From: Konateibacter massiliensis
GTDB taxonomy: Bacteria; Bacillota; Clostridia; Lachnospirales; Lachnospiraceae
Assembly: GCF_900184995.1 (NCBI RefSeq)
Contig: NZ_LT860099.1
Location: 584,269-648,268 of the forward strand
DNA length: 64,000 nt
Direction: 5' to 3'
The stretch's first letter is position 1. Each line of letters begins with the position of its first letter. Shown one piece after another: positions 53,949 through 62,783 of this stretch. The position numbers were made by a program, and so were the translations under genes. Under the pieces are notes generated by a model. It was not told where the DNA came from and made no database searches. It saw only the letters and a program-made list of their open reading frames with translations.

Positions 53949-54284
53949 TTAGTCAAGTACCTGACTGGAATAGTAAGGTACCGTCAGATATTGTCCTTCA
54001 TGAATACTGTCCCCATACAGCGAATTAAGGTTCTTTACCTCCTGAATATAATCATTTACTGAATTATATTCCGTGGTTATATAATCCTCCGCCAATTCCC
54101 AGAGGGTATCCCCTTTTTCGATTTGAATGCTTGTATAATATTTATATACCTCTTTCTCAGGTGCCTTATTTTTTGCTATGGAAATAAAGCTTCCGCAGGT
54201 TACTGCAACTGCCGCTGCAAGGCATATTGTCATCACTATAATATAAAATCTCTGATTATCTTTCTGTACGATTTGTCCGTTCAT
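53949..54284 (-). CDS. LysM-domain membrane protein, YneA-like
   Basis: 111 residues from the ATG at 54284, which has GGGAGGAA 6 bases upstream; the longer frame reaches 54425 but runs through the promoter. One N-terminal membrane helix (about 13-37, FYIIVMTICLAAAVAVTCGSF), then a LysM domain with IQIEKGDTLWELAEDYIT and HEGQYLTVPYY. Size, layout and SOS-box promoter match YneA, which blocks cell division during DNA damage in Bacillus. lexA is not adjacent here. Confidence 0.8.
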   Translation of the reverse strand: MNGQIVQKDNQRFYIIVMTICLAAAVAVTCGSFISIAKNKAPEKEVYKYYTSIQIEKGDTLWELAEDYITTEYNSVNDYIQEVKNLNSLYGDSIHEGQYLTVPYYSSQVLD

Positions 54285-54358
54285 AACAATTCCTCCCGTT
54301 TCGTATCTGATCAACTTAAGGTTTCCTTCTGATTTCCTAATACTATTTGAACATATCT

Positions 54359-54425
54359 CGAACATGTTTTCCGAACAACTGTTCTTTATGTATCCTATTG
54401 TATTATACGAACGGATGTTTGTCAA
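54359..54425 (-). promoter_or_regulatory. SOS promoter with three LexA-box-like repeats
   Basis: On the minus strand TTGACA (54420-54425) and TACAAT (54397-54402) with a 17-base spacer. CGAACGGATGTTTG (54408-54421) lies in the spacer and matches the Gram-positive LexA consensus CGAACRNRYGTTYG in full; CGAACAACTGTTCT (54372-54385) and CGAACATGTTTTCC (54359-54372) are further, weaker copies in the leader. Confidence 0.82.
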
Positions 54426-54439
54426 TTGTTTTTCATTAA

Positions 54440-54479
54440 AAAATCGAACAAATATTCTTGCGAAAATTTGTTCGATTTT
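54440..54479 (-). terminator. Terminator after the cytidylate-kinase-like gene
   Basis: AAAATCGAACAAAT and ATTTGTTCGATTTT are exact complements of 14 bases, with a 12-base loop; the minus-strand tail is TTAATG after a run of T. It lies 20 bases past the stop. Confidence 0.88.
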
Positions 54480-54498
54480 ATGTATTTTATATTATGTT

Positions 54499-55137
54499 TT
54501 ATATGCGAGGTGTATCCTTCTTCATATATTCCAGATACTCTTTAATAATTTGAACACTTCCCTCTACTCCAACCAAGGAGCTGTCCAGTGCCAGATGATA
54601 ACTGGAGGTTTCTCCCCATTTCTTGCTGGAATAATAATTGTAGTAGCTGGCGCGGCTTTTATCCGTTTTTACAATTAAATCTTTTGCCTTTGCATCTGTT
54701 AACTCATATTTTTTAGCGATACGTTTGATTCTGTCTTCCATATTTGCGTGGATAAACACGTTCAGACAGTTCTTGTAATCCGCCAGCGCATAATCGGCAC
54801 AGCGGCCTACGATAACGCAGGATTCCTGATTTGCAATTTTTTTAATCGTATCAAACTGTGCAAGGAATACCTTGTGATTCAGCGGCATATCTACAAACGC
54901 TGCTGAATTATATCCAAGTGAATAAGTATCCATAACAAGAGAATATAAAAAACTGTTTGTAGGCTTTTCGTCATGATTTTCAAACAGTTCTTCGCACAAT
55001 CCGCTTTCCTTTGCCGCCTTTTTGAGCAACTCTTTATCATAAAAATTAATTCCCAACTCATTCGCAAGCGCCTGACCGATATCCCTGCCAGCACTTCCAT
55101 ACTGCCTTCCGATTGTAACAATAGTATGATTCAACAT
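54499..55137 (-). CDS. Cytidylate kinase-like protein
   Basis: 212 residues from the ATG at 55137 with AAAGGGTG upstream. The opening TIVTIGRQYGSAGRDIGQ carries a P-loop variant with Gly, Ser and Arg as in the Lachnospiraceae cytidylate kinase-like family, then VGRCADYAL and a Lys-rich helical end. It is not the housekeeping Cmk by sequence and probably phosphorylates a nucleotide or another small molecule. The substrate is unknown. Confidence 0.85.
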   Translation of the reverse strand: MLNHTIVTIGRQYGSAGRDIGQALANELGINFYDKELLKKAAKESGLCEELFENHDEKPTNSFLYSLVMDTYSLGYNSAAFVDMPLNHKVFLAQFDTIKKIANQESCVIVGRCADYALADYKNCLNVFIHANMEDRIKRIAKKYELTDAKAKDLIVKTDKSRASYYNYYSSKKWGETSSYHLALDSSLVGVEGSVQIIKEYLEYMKKDTPRI

Positions 55138-55193
55138 TACGTCCACACCCTTTCATGTACTTTCTTCTACCACTCGAAAACTTCGTTTTCTCG

Positions 55194-55257
55194 TTAATAT
55201 ATCAAGTAAAATCAAATGTCTGCTTCGCAGCCGCTTGATTTTCTTCTGATATATTAA
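55194..55257. repeat. 64-base near-perfect hairpin
   Basis: Outer arms TTAATATATCA / TGATATATTAA (11 bp), middle AAAATCAA / TTGATTTT and apex CTGC-TTC-GCAG, separated by small internal loops. It lies between sdaAA and the cytidylate-kinase-like gene and may end the sdaA transcript; it looks longer than a usual terminator. Confidence 0.6.
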
Positions 55258-55290
55258 ATTATACACTAAATATAGTAAAAATAAAACCCA

Positions 55291-56172
55291 CTATTTTCTT
55301 CTTTTGTCTAACAACTTATTTACAATTTCCTGCGCTGCGGGTGTTGCAGCTAGTCCTCCCATGCTTGTCTCACGTAAAGATTCGTCCATCTTATCTCCTA
55401 CCGCCTTCATCGCATCGATGACCTGGTCAGCCGGTATTCTGCTTCCAATGCCGGCCAGTGCCATATCTGCGGATGCAAGGGCATTCATGGCACCGATTAC
55501 ATTTCTCTTGATGCATGGCACCTCAACAAGCCCTGCTACGGGGTCACAGACCAGTCCAAGCAGGTTTTTGAGTGTCATTGCAACAGCATTTGAAATCTGT
55601 TCGGGATTGCCGCCCTTTATATGCACAAGGGAACCTGCCGCCATCGCCGATGCAGAGCCTACCTCCGCCTGACAACCGCCTGCCGCCCCTGCAATATACG
55701 CCCGTTGTGCAATCACTTGGCCAATACCGGCAGAGACATAAAGTGACTCTATAATTTTATCCTCTGATACGCCTTTTTTCTGAAATAATGGCAGCAAAAC
55801 TGCCGGTAAAACTCCTGATGCCCCTGCTGTCGGTGCTGCTACAATTCGCTTCATACAGGCATTTGATTCACCTATCTGAAGCGCCTGCGCAATGACCGAT
55901 GCAACAAAGCCTTCACACAACGTATCCTCCGTTTTACAGTATTCCTCCATAAGTCCGCCGTCTCCGCCTGCCAAGCCGCTTTTTGAGTGCTCTGACTTAT
56001 TATAACTTTCTCCGGAAAAAACGATCGCTGACCAAAGCTCCTTCATTTTATCCATGGAAGCCTCTTTGGAAACAGCTCTCTCATTCATATCATCTGCAAG
56101 AATCGCTTCCCAAAATTCAATTTTTTCCTGTTTACACTTCTCTAATATATCCTTCAATGAATGATAGCTCAT
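55291..56172 (-). CDS. sdaAA: L-serine dehydratase, iron-sulfur alpha subunit
   Basis: 293 residues. Deaminates L-serine to pyruvate and ammonia using a 4Fe-4S cluster. Family marks: NACMKRIVAAPTAGASGVLPA, GGCQAEVGSASAMAAG, LGLVCDPVAGLVEVPCIKRN, RETSMGGLAATPAA. Four conserved Cys are present. It follows the beta subunit gene by 38 bases. Confidence 0.96.
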   Translation of the reverse strand: MSYHSLKDILEKCKQEKIEFWEAILADDMNERAVSKEASMDKMKELWSAIVFSGESYNKSEHSKSGLAGGDGGLMEEYCKTEDTLCEGFVASVIAQALQIGESNACMKRIVAAPTAGASGVLPAVLLPLFQKKGVSEDKIIESLYVSAGIGQVIAQRAYIAGAAGGCQAEVGSASAMAAGSLVHIKGGNPEQISNAVAMTLKNLLGLVCDPVAGLVEVPCIKRNVIGAMNALASADMALAGIGSRIPADQVIDAMKAVGDKMDESLRETSMGGLAATPAAQEIVNKLLDKRRK

Positions 56173-56210
56173 CGTCTTCTCCTTCTAAATATAATGCAAT
56201 TCTGTGAGTA

Positions 56211-56870
56211 CTAAACAGCTTCGATACAAGTTACTTTGATAACACCGTCCAGACAGCTTAACATTTCTATGAAATCCTTTGGAATAGGCTGGTCGGTCTC
56301 AATTACCATAACGGCATAGCCGCCTCTTTTATCACGATATAGCTGCATGGTCGCTATATTTACACCTTTTTCTGCCAATGCTGAGGTCACCTTTGCCACA
56401 TGTCCGGGTTCATCCTGATTGTGTACAATCAAGGTAGGATTTTCTCCTGTGAAATTTACATCAATGTCATCCAATTTACGAATCATAATCCTGCCGCCGC
56501 CAATAGATGCTGCCTGTATTTTCAGCTTCTTGTCACCTTCCCCGAAAAGTTCTAGGAGCACCGTATTTGGGTGCGCATCTTTTATGAAAATGTTGGATAT
56601 CTCAAATTCCATATTTTTTTCTTTTGCTATCTCAAAGCTTCTGGGGATATCCATATTATCTGGTTCCATTCCTAAAAGTCCCGCCACAATTGCCCGATCC
56701 GTGCCATGTCCCTCCCCTGTCGCCGCAAAGGAGCCATGGAAATAAATCTCTGCAACCTGGGGGATATCTCCAAGAAGCCGGCTTGCCACCAATCCGATTT
56801 TTACGGCTCCCGCCGTGTGGGAGCTGGAGGGTCCGACCATAACCGGACCTAGAATGTCAAATATTGTCAT
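56211..56870 (-). CDS. sdaAB: L-serine dehydratase, iron-sulfur beta subunit
   Basis: 219 residues. It begins TIFDILGPVMVGPSSSHTAGA, the SDH beta domain, and ends with an ACT domain (about 145-219; LIVHNQDEPGHVAKVTSALAEK) that may bind serine for control. First gene of the operon. Just upstream TATAAT (56941-56946, minus strand) touches an inverted repeat GTCGG/CCGAC (56926-56940). Confidence 0.96.
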   Translation of the reverse strand: MTIFDILGPVMVGPSSSHTAGAVKIGLVASRLLGDIPQVAEIYFHGSFAATGEGHGTDRAIVAGLLGMEPDNMDIPRSFEIAKEKNMEFEISNIFIKDAHPNTVLLELFGEGDKKLKIQAASIGGGRIMIRKLDDIDVNFTGENPTLIVHNQDEPGHVAKVTSALAEKGVNIATMQLYRDKRGGYAVMVIETDQPIPKDFIEMLSCLDGVIKVTCIEAV

Positions 56871-57415
56871 ATAAGAACCTCATTTTAATATAGAATGTGC
56901 TCGGTACGCTCTTGTTCTAAGCACGGTCGGCATAACCGACATTATACCCTTCGCGCAAGTATACATAATATTTTTAATTTCAAAAAATCCATTGAAATTT
57001 TCTTTTAGATTAAAATATATCTATTAAATACATTCCCCGTTTACTCGACATATTATACTTCGTTATACCGAAATACAAGCAAAAATATGTGCTAGGAAAG
57101 TCAGAAAAAATCTTTGACTATAAGACAGTTTACCTCATGAATATAATATCAAGGAATAACTTTTAAAATACTCCATAACTCGTATCTATACTTAGATAAC
57201 CATTATCAACATAAGACGGCTGAACATTTTCAAACTTGATATATAGTGTCAATAGTAATCAACAAGTCAATCCACAGTACTGATTGCATTGGGCATGGAA
57301 ATATGGTAAAATTTGTTTTAATACATAATTGTCGTCTAACTAATATGGTTAAAACAAACGCCAAGTAAAAAGATGAACAATACAATATTATCTATATAAA
57401 AAGGAGTATCATAAA
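56871..57415. other. 545-base intergenic region
   Basis: The first 70 bases next to sdaAB hold small inverted repeats (GTGCT/AGCAC at 56897-56924 and GTCGG/CCGAC) and a TATAAT without a good -35. The remaining 470 bases are AT-rich and have stops in every frame; they end in AAGGAG before the bPH gene. No gene, RNA or repeat was recognised. Confidence 0.6.
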
Positions 57416-57976
57416 ATGAGGAAAGACATTGAACAAGTATTGAAAAAGTTTGAAGTGAACACATTTGGAAACAAGGGTAATATTGAGCAATTAGAGCAAA
57501 AACTGTCTGAAACTGAGGAGGTTAAATATATCGCTCCAACAAATGCAATAATAACCACTATTGGGACGCGAAAGGTTGAAAAACTTCCTGGCGTTTTTGC
57601 TCTTACAACACAAAGAATATTATTTGCTTATAGAGCAGGTCTTTCGCATTCTTTTTACACATGTGATTTATCTGAGATAAAAATGGTCAACTGTAGTGGC
57701 AACGGGTTAACAGGTGGTCATGTAGAAATATTTACCTTTATAAAGACATTTGATATTTTAGTAAAATATAAGAAAAGTATAATACAAGACATACAAAGAA
57801 CATTTGATGAAACAATCGAACAACATAAACAGATTCCATCTCTCACTGTATCAGTAGTCTCTCAAGGTGATGACATTGTTACTCAGATTCAAAAACTTTC
57901 CTATTTAAAAGATAACGGTATAATAACCGATGAGGAATTTTCAATTAAGAAATCGGAGTTATTATCAAGAATGTAA
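57416..57976 (+). CDS. Bacterial PH domain and SHOCT protein
   Basis: 186 residues with AAAGGAG 9 bases before the ATG. A helical start, then a bacterial PH-like beta domain (about 60-125; VFALTTQRILFAYRAG, SHSFYTCDLSEIKMVN) and a C-terminal SHOCT helix pair (about 156-186; IQKLSYLKDNGIITDEEFSI followed by KKSELLSRM). Both are small binding modules; the function is unknown. A lone plus-strand gene among minus-strand neighbours. Confidence 0.9.
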   Translation: MRKDIEQVLKKFEVNTFGNKGNIEQLEQKLSETEEVKYIAPTNAIITTIGTRKVEKLPGVFALTTQRILFAYRAGLSHSFYTCDLSEIKMVNCSGNGLTGGHVEIFTFIKTFDILVKYKKSIIQDIQRTFDETIEQHKQIPSLTVSVVSQGDDIVTQIQKLSYLKDNGIITDEEFSIKKSELLSRM

Positions 57977-58054
57977 ACAAATTATAAAGTGTAATAATAC
58001 CTAAAATACATATAATTAGTTGCATAATAGTGCTACATTATACATGTCCATCAT

Positions 58055-58088
58055 AAAAAACTTCGAGCCAATTTGGCTCGAAGTTTTT
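58055..58088 (+). terminator. Terminator after the bPH/SHOCT gene
   Basis: AAAAACTTCGAGCC and GGCTCGAAGTTTTT form a 14-bp stem with loop AATTT. A and T tracts on both sides could also serve the convergent rluD operon. Confidence 0.92.
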
Positions 58089-58141
58089 AACGCTCCTTAT
58101 TAGCAAGTCAATGCCGCTAATGCACAACAGTGACGGTTTAT

Positions 58142-59059
58142 TTACCTTTTCCGCAACTGTACCAAAAGCTTCTCAAAATACTCAGGAAGCGGTGCTTCAA
58201 ACTCAACATACTCTCCTGTCCTCGGATGAATAAATCCAAGCACCCTAGCATGAAGCGTCTGTCCTTGCAGATGAAAAGGCTGCTTTGCAGGTCCGTAAAC
58301 GGTATCACCCAAAAGCGGATGATGGATGCTCGACATGTGAACCCTTATTTGGTGTGTCCTTCCTGTTTCTAGCTGGCACTCAACATAAGTATAGTTGCCG
58401 AAACGTTCCAATACTTTATAATGGGTAACGGCATTTTTGCCGGTCTGAGGCTGAATGGACATTTTCTTTCGGTCAATCGGATGCCTTCCAATTGGTGCAT
58501 CAACGCTTCCTTCGTCCTCTTTCACGTTATTGTGCACGATTGCACGATATTTTCTTGTAATCGAATGTTCCTTTAGCTGTTCGCCAAGAGACAGATGAGC
58601 GGCATCATTTTTGCAGATAACCAAAACACCTGTTGTATCCATATCAATGCGGTGTACGATTCCCGGCCTTAATACTCCGTTAATACCAGATAACTTGTCA
58701 TGACAGTGATACATCACAGCATTTACAAGGGTCCCCTCATAGTGACCTGCGCTGGGATGTACTACCATTCCCTTCGGCTTATTGACTAACAAGACATCCT
58801 CGTCCTCATAGAGAATATCAAGGGGGATATCCTGTGGTTCAATATCCGGAAGCACCGCATCAGGGATGGTGATTTCTATCTCATCACCTTCATTTAGCTT
58901 ATAGCTTGCCTTTACTGTCTTACCGTTCACAAGTACAGCCTCATCCTTGATGAGCTTCTGCAAATAAGAACGGGTCTGGTTTTCCAGCAGTTCACTTAAA
59001 TACTTATCGATTCGCTCTCCTAAATCGCCGTTCTCTACTAAAAATCTATTTTGCGTCAT
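58142..59059 (-). CDS. rluD: RluD-type pseudouridine synthase
   Basis: 305 residues from the ATG at 59059 with GGGTGAAAAAG upstream. S4 RNA-binding domain at about 12-60 and the synthase core with catalytic D139 in HRIDMDTTGVLVI, then RKYRAIV and GRTHQIRVHMSS. It modifies 23S rRNA. It overlaps lspA by 14 bases and ends the sepF-region operon; the family has two or three members and the exact target is not set by sequence alone. Confidence 0.93.
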   Translation of the reverse strand: MTQNRFLVENGDLGERIDKYLSELLENQTRSYLQKLIKDEAVLVNGKTVKASYKLNEGDEIEITIPDAVLPDIEPQDIPLDILYEDEDVLLVNKPKGMVVHPSAGHYEGTLVNAVMYHCHDKLSGINGVLRPGIVHRIDMDTTGVLVICKNDAAHLSLGEQLKEHSITRKYRAIVHNNVKEDEGSVDAPIGRHPIDRKKMSIQPQTGKNAVTHYKVLERFGNYTYVECQLETGRTHQIRVHMSSIHHPLLGDTVYGPAKQPFHLQGQTLHARVLGFIHPRTGEYVEFEAPLPEYFEKLLVQLRKR

Positions 59060-59606
59060 CTTTTTCACCCGATACATCAGAGTGTTTTCTATCTATGAAC
59101 TTTAAGTCCTCTTCCTTATAGATAAATAAAATCGCGACGATAAGCAGGGCCGTTGCCACTGTCACATAGCAGTCCGCCACATTAAAAATAGGAAAATTAA
59201 TAAGTTCAAAATAGAAAAAGTCAACCACATAGTTATTCAAAACACGGTCAATCATATTTCCGATGGCACCTGCCGTCATGAGAACAGCCAAAATTCGAAG
59301 CAGATGATATTTCGGTGTGCATGGCATTTTATGATAGAGGTATGCAATTGCAGCCAGAATGAGAATTCCTATTATAACAAAGAAAATGGCACGGTTTTGC
59401 ATGATTCCAAACGCTGCACCTCTGTTTTCCAGATAGCGAAGCTGAAAAACTCCATCTATGATGACAAACGGCTCTTTATCCATCAGAGCAGAGACCGCCA
59501 GTCTTTTTGACCATTGATCCAAAATAATCAAAAGGAGGGCCGCCACAATCCCAATTATGTTATATTGCATTCTTTTATTTTTTAAGTCAGTCATTGAATT
59601 ATTCAT
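59046..59606 (-). CDS. lspA: Lipoprotein signal peptidase LspA
   Basis: 186 residues from the ATG at 59606 (GAGG 6 bases upstream, overlapping the aroB stop); upstream codons lack a site. Four membrane helices; catalytic Asp in AIGNMIDRVLN and in FNVADCYV. It cuts the signal peptide of prolipoproteins. A charged tail of about 20 residues follows the last helix. Confidence 0.95.
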   Translation of the reverse strand: MNNSMTDLKNKRMQYNIIGIVAALLLIILDQWSKRLAVSALMDKEPFVIIDGVFQLRYLENRGAAFGIMQNRAIFFVIIGILILAAIAYLYHKMPCTPKYHLLRILAVLMTAGAIGNMIDRVLNNYVVDFFYFELINFPIFNVADCYVTVATALLIVAILFIYKEEDLKFIDRKHSDVSGEKDDAK

Positions 59607-60711
59607 TTTCATCCTCGTCAAAGTTAATAAATTGAATTGCCTCCAGTAGCTCCTCGTCTGTAACAGTGCTGTCAATCACAGCTTTTCCCATTTTCTTTAG
59701 AAGAATAAATTTGATTTGCCCTGAATCCATCTTTTTGTCTCTCTTAACCGCTTCCAGCACTTCTTCCGGCACAATGCCTGTAACTGTAATCGGAAGGTTG
59801 AATGCCACATACATATCACGGATTTCATAAAACTCCTCTTTTGTCAGGTTGCCTCTTTTCCATGAAAGATAGGAAGCTGCCACAGAGCCCAATGCTACAC
59901 ATTCACCGTGCAAAAGCTCGAAGTTTTTAAGTTTTTCAACGGCATGTCCTATCGTATGTCCAAAGTTAAGGAGCGCTCGGTCCCCTTGCTCTGTCGGGTC
60001 CTTTTGTACAACTGCACTCTTGATGAGACAGCTTTCGTAAACCATCTCCTCCAAGATATCCATCTCTTTTTCATAAATCTCATATAAATGTTCAATCAGC
60101 CAAATATAATAGCCCTCGTTTTTAATCAGACCATGCTTTAATATCTCGCCCATTCCTGAGTAAAACTGTGCCTCACTTAAACTTGTCAAAGCACTTAGGT
60201 TCATATACACAAGCCTTGGCTGATGGAAGGCTCCCACCATATTTTTATAGGCATCGAAATCAACGCCTGTCTTTCCTCCGATGCTGCTGTCAACCTGTGA
60301 TAAAAGCGTCGTCGGAATCTGAATAAAATCAATTCCTCGTAAGTAGGTCGCCGCCGCATAGCCCGTCAAATCGCCTACTACGCCGCCGCCCAATGCCACG
60401 AGCATATCTTTTCGGTCAAACTTTTCGATAATCAGCTTCTCATACAGATTTCGAACAGTATCCAAATTTTTGTTTTCTTCTCCTGCCGGAAATGTGTAGG
60501 TCACAACCCCTCCTGCAACTGTCTTTAAAATTTCTTCCAGTTCCTTTGCATAAATTCCACCCACATTGCTGTCCGTCACGATACAAAGCTTTCTATTTCC
60601 CAAATCAAGCGCCTGAAGCTCATTTGCAAGCTGTGCAAAAGAATGTTCAATTACAATATCATATAAACCGGTTTTCTTATTTTTCTCATAAATTGTTAAG
60701 CGTTTTCCCAT
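59599..60711 (-). CDS. aroB: 3-dehydroquinate synthase
   Basis: 370 residues. NAD-binding ALGGGVVGDLTGYAAATYL, metal ligands in GILKHG and GHTIGHAVE. It forms dehydroquinate in the shikimate pathway. It overlaps lspA by 8 bases and sits 18 bases after ylmH, an unusual position inside a division/lipoprotein operon; no other aro gene is near. Confidence 0.96.
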   Translation of the reverse strand: MGKRLTIYEKNKKTGLYDIVIEHSFAQLANELQALDLGNRKLCIVTDSNVGGIYAKELEEILKTVAGGVVTYTFPAGEENKNLDTVRNLYEKLIIEKFDRKDMLVALGGGVVGDLTGYAAATYLRGIDFIQIPTTLLSQVDSSIGGKTGVDFDAYKNMVGAFHQPRLVYMNLSALTSLSEAQFYSGMGEILKHGLIKNEGYYIWLIEHLYEIYEKEMDILEEMVYESCLIKSAVVQKDPTEQGDRALLNFGHTIGHAVEKLKNFELLHGECVALGSVAASYLSWKRGNLTKEEFYEIRDMYVAFNLPITVTGIVPEEVLEAVKRDKKMDSGQIKFILLKKMGKAVIDSTVTDEELLEAIQFINFDEDENE

Positions 60712-60729
60712 CTTATGTCCCTTTCAAAA

Positions 60730-61488
60730 TTACACGTATTTTTTAATCTCTATAAAAATTTTTCCTTTTTTCGTCTCAGATAAAATTCCTGTAAAGACAA
60801 ACTTTCCGACGCCTCTCACGGATATGACATCCTGTTCCTTTACCGTCTCGCTGTTTGCCTCTATTAATCTTCCATTTAGAAATACCTTTTTTGCCATAAT
60901 ATACTCCACCGCCTGGCTTCTTGAGCAAGAACAGCAAAGCGTCAGCATGCTGTCAATTCTCGTGGTGGAAACAGAACCCTTTATCATTTTAAATTCCGGT
61001 TCATAGTTAAATTCCCTGAGACTTTCCGTCAAAACTTTGACATTTGTGTGCTTTACCTTAGTCAATTGCTCGATAAAGAAATCTGCCAAATTTTCATGAC
61101 AAAATAAGATTGCCTCATTGTCCTTCACAAGAATATCACCGACCTTGCTTCTGTCAACACCAAGGTTGATAAGGGCACCTAAAAAATCTCTGTGAGTAAG
61201 AGAATCTGCATATTTTTTGTGCGATGGCGCGATGCGAATAACAGAAATAGGATAAAGCTCCTGTATATCACGAGAAAAAGCATCAGGAATAAAGACAATC
61301 ATCTGACGCTCGGCTGATTCATAGCCTCCAAAAACTTCATACGGTGTATAAAGCTCTCTGGAAACACTATGAAATATATTCAATTCATTCAAATTCAAAA
61401 AATCTGTAAATACCGGAATATTCCTGTTAAATGCGGCATTTGACAGTTCAACAAAACGCTTCTTTAATAATATTTCTTCCTTTGTCAT
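60730..61488 (-). CDS. ylmH: YlmH-family S4-domain RNA-binding protein
   Basis: 252 residues. N-terminal YlmH region (FTDFLNLNELNIFHSVSREL), and a C-terminal S4 domain (about 180-250; RIDSMLTLCCSCSRSQAVEYI, GRLIEANSETVKEQDVISVRG). It binds the ribosome and in Bacillus rescues stalled complexes. It starts 5 bases after sepF ends. Confidence 0.93.
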   Translation of the reverse strand: MTKEEILLKKRFVELSNAAFNRNIPVFTDFLNLNELNIFHSVSRELYTPYEVFGGYESAERQMIVFIPDAFSRDIQELYPISVIRIAPSHKKYADSLTHRDFLGALINLGVDRSKVGDILVKDNEAILFCHENLADFFIEQLTKVKHTNVKVLTESLREFNYEPEFKMIKGSVSTTRIDSMLTLCCSCSRSQAVEYIMAKKVFLNGRLIEANSETVKEQDVISVRGVGKFVFTGILSETKKGKIFIEIKKYV

Positions 61489-61493
61489 CTCTC

Positions 61494-62015
61494 TTAAATT
61501 TCTGTATGCAATGCCGGCACATCAAAAGCTCCGCTCAGCAAATCCTGAAAATCTCCTGAAATATCAACGCTTGATGGTGTAATAATAAAAATGAAGTTTG
61601 AAATCTTCTGCAAATTACCGCTGATTGCAAAACAAGATCCTGAAGTAAAATCAATGATTCTCTGTGCAATATCTACATCAAGCCCTTCCAAATTCAAAAC
61701 AACAGCTCGTCCGGTAAGCAGGGTTTCCGTCACTTCTCTGGACTCTTCCATTGATGTTGGCTTAATTACACAAACTTCCATACTTCCCACCTGCTTTCTT
61801 GAAGGTCGCATTGGTGTTACTTTTGCGTTATTTGTCTTTACTGCCTTCGGTTTGAATCTTGATTCCTCTTCGTAGTCATCATCGTCGTCTATATTTTTCG
61901 TAATGCTTTTTTTCTTTGGTTTTTCCTCTTGATAATCATCGTCGTAAAAATCGTCTTCGTAATCATCCTCATCATTTAAACGCATAACGTCTAAAAACTT
62001 ATCCATAAATCCCAT
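61494..62015 (-). CDS. sepF: Cell division protein SepF
   Basis: 173 residues from the ATG at 62015, preceded by GGAGG at a spacing of 6; the longer frame to 62102 overlaps yggS. N-terminal amphipathic helix (MGFMDKFLDVMRL), an acidic linker rich in Asp/Glu/Tyr, and a C-terminal DUF552 core (about 85-170; VCVIKPTSMEE, VLNLEGLDVDIAQRIIDFTSG). It anchors FtsZ to the membrane. Confidence 0.95.
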   Translation of the reverse strand: MGFMDKFLDVMRLNDEDDYEDDFYDDDYQEEKPKKKSITKNIDDDDDYEEESRFKPKAVKTNNAKVTPMRPSRKQVGSMEVCVIKPTSMEESREVTETLLTGRAVVLNLEGLDVDIAQRIIDFTSGSCFAISGNLQKISNFIFIITPSSVDISGDFQDLLSGAFDVPALHTEI

Positions 62016-62076
62016 CTTTAACCTCCGTCCGGACATTTTCTGTATCAATTCTCTGCCCAGAATTTTATTGCTATTT

Positions 62077-62769
62077 TTATCTATTATAATTTCTTTCTCC
62101 AAAAATACCGGTTCCTACTCTTACAAGCGTCGCGCCCTCTTCGATTGCGACTTCATAATCTCCTGTCATTCCCATTGAAAGAACATTCATACTAACATTA
62201 TCAATGTTTTTTGTTTTTATGTCAACAGATAATTGTTTTAATTTGTTAAAAATCTCTCGATTTTCTTCCGATTCTTCCACAAATGGTGCTATAGTCATAA
62301 GCCCTTTGACTGAAATGTTTGATAATTTGGAAATTTCTTCTATCAAAGGAAGTGTCTCCTCCACGCTCACGCCAAACTTGCTCTCCTCCTGTGCCACATT
62401 TACTTCGACAAGAATATTGGCTGTCACACCCTTTTTGATTGCTTCCTGGCTGATTGCCTCGGCAAGTCTAAGCGAGTCTATCGAATGTATCAAACACGCT
62501 TTATCCACAATATACTTTACTTTATTTCTCTGCAAATGCCCGATAAGATGCCAATGCAGGTTTTTCGGCAGCTGTTCGTATTTGTCGGAAAGCTCCTGAA
62601 CCTTGTTTTCACCAAATTCAATAATCCCTGCCTCCATCGCTTCCTCAATCATGGAAATCGGCTTTGTTTTGCTCACTGCAATCAGTGTCACTTCGCTTCG
62701 GTCTCTGCCTGCTCTTTTACACGCCTCGCATATGCGCTGTTCCACTTCTTCTAAGTTTTCTTTAATCAT
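62077..62769 (-). CDS. yggS: YggS-family pyridoxal phosphate protein
   Basis: 230 residues of the alanine-racemase-like fold; PLP Lys K34 in LIAVSKTKP, and FGENKVQELSDK, HLIGHLQRNKVK and the phosphate loop LSMGMTGDYEVAIEEG. It controls PLP homeostasis and often precedes sepF. 14 bases after the HlyD-like gene. Confidence 0.95.
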   Translation of the reverse strand: MIKENLEEVEQRICEACKRAGRDRSEVTLIAVSKTKPISMIEEAMEAGIIEFGENKVQELSDKYEQLPKNLHWHLIGHLQRNKVKYIVDKACLIHSIDSLRLAEAISQEAIKKGVTANILVEVNVAQEESKFGVSVEETLPLIEEISKLSNISVKGLMTIAPFVEESEENREIFNKLKQLSVDIKTKNIDNVSMNVLSMGMTGDYEVAIEEGATLVRVGTGIFGERNYNR

Positions 62770-62783
62770 GTATAACGCTCCCT

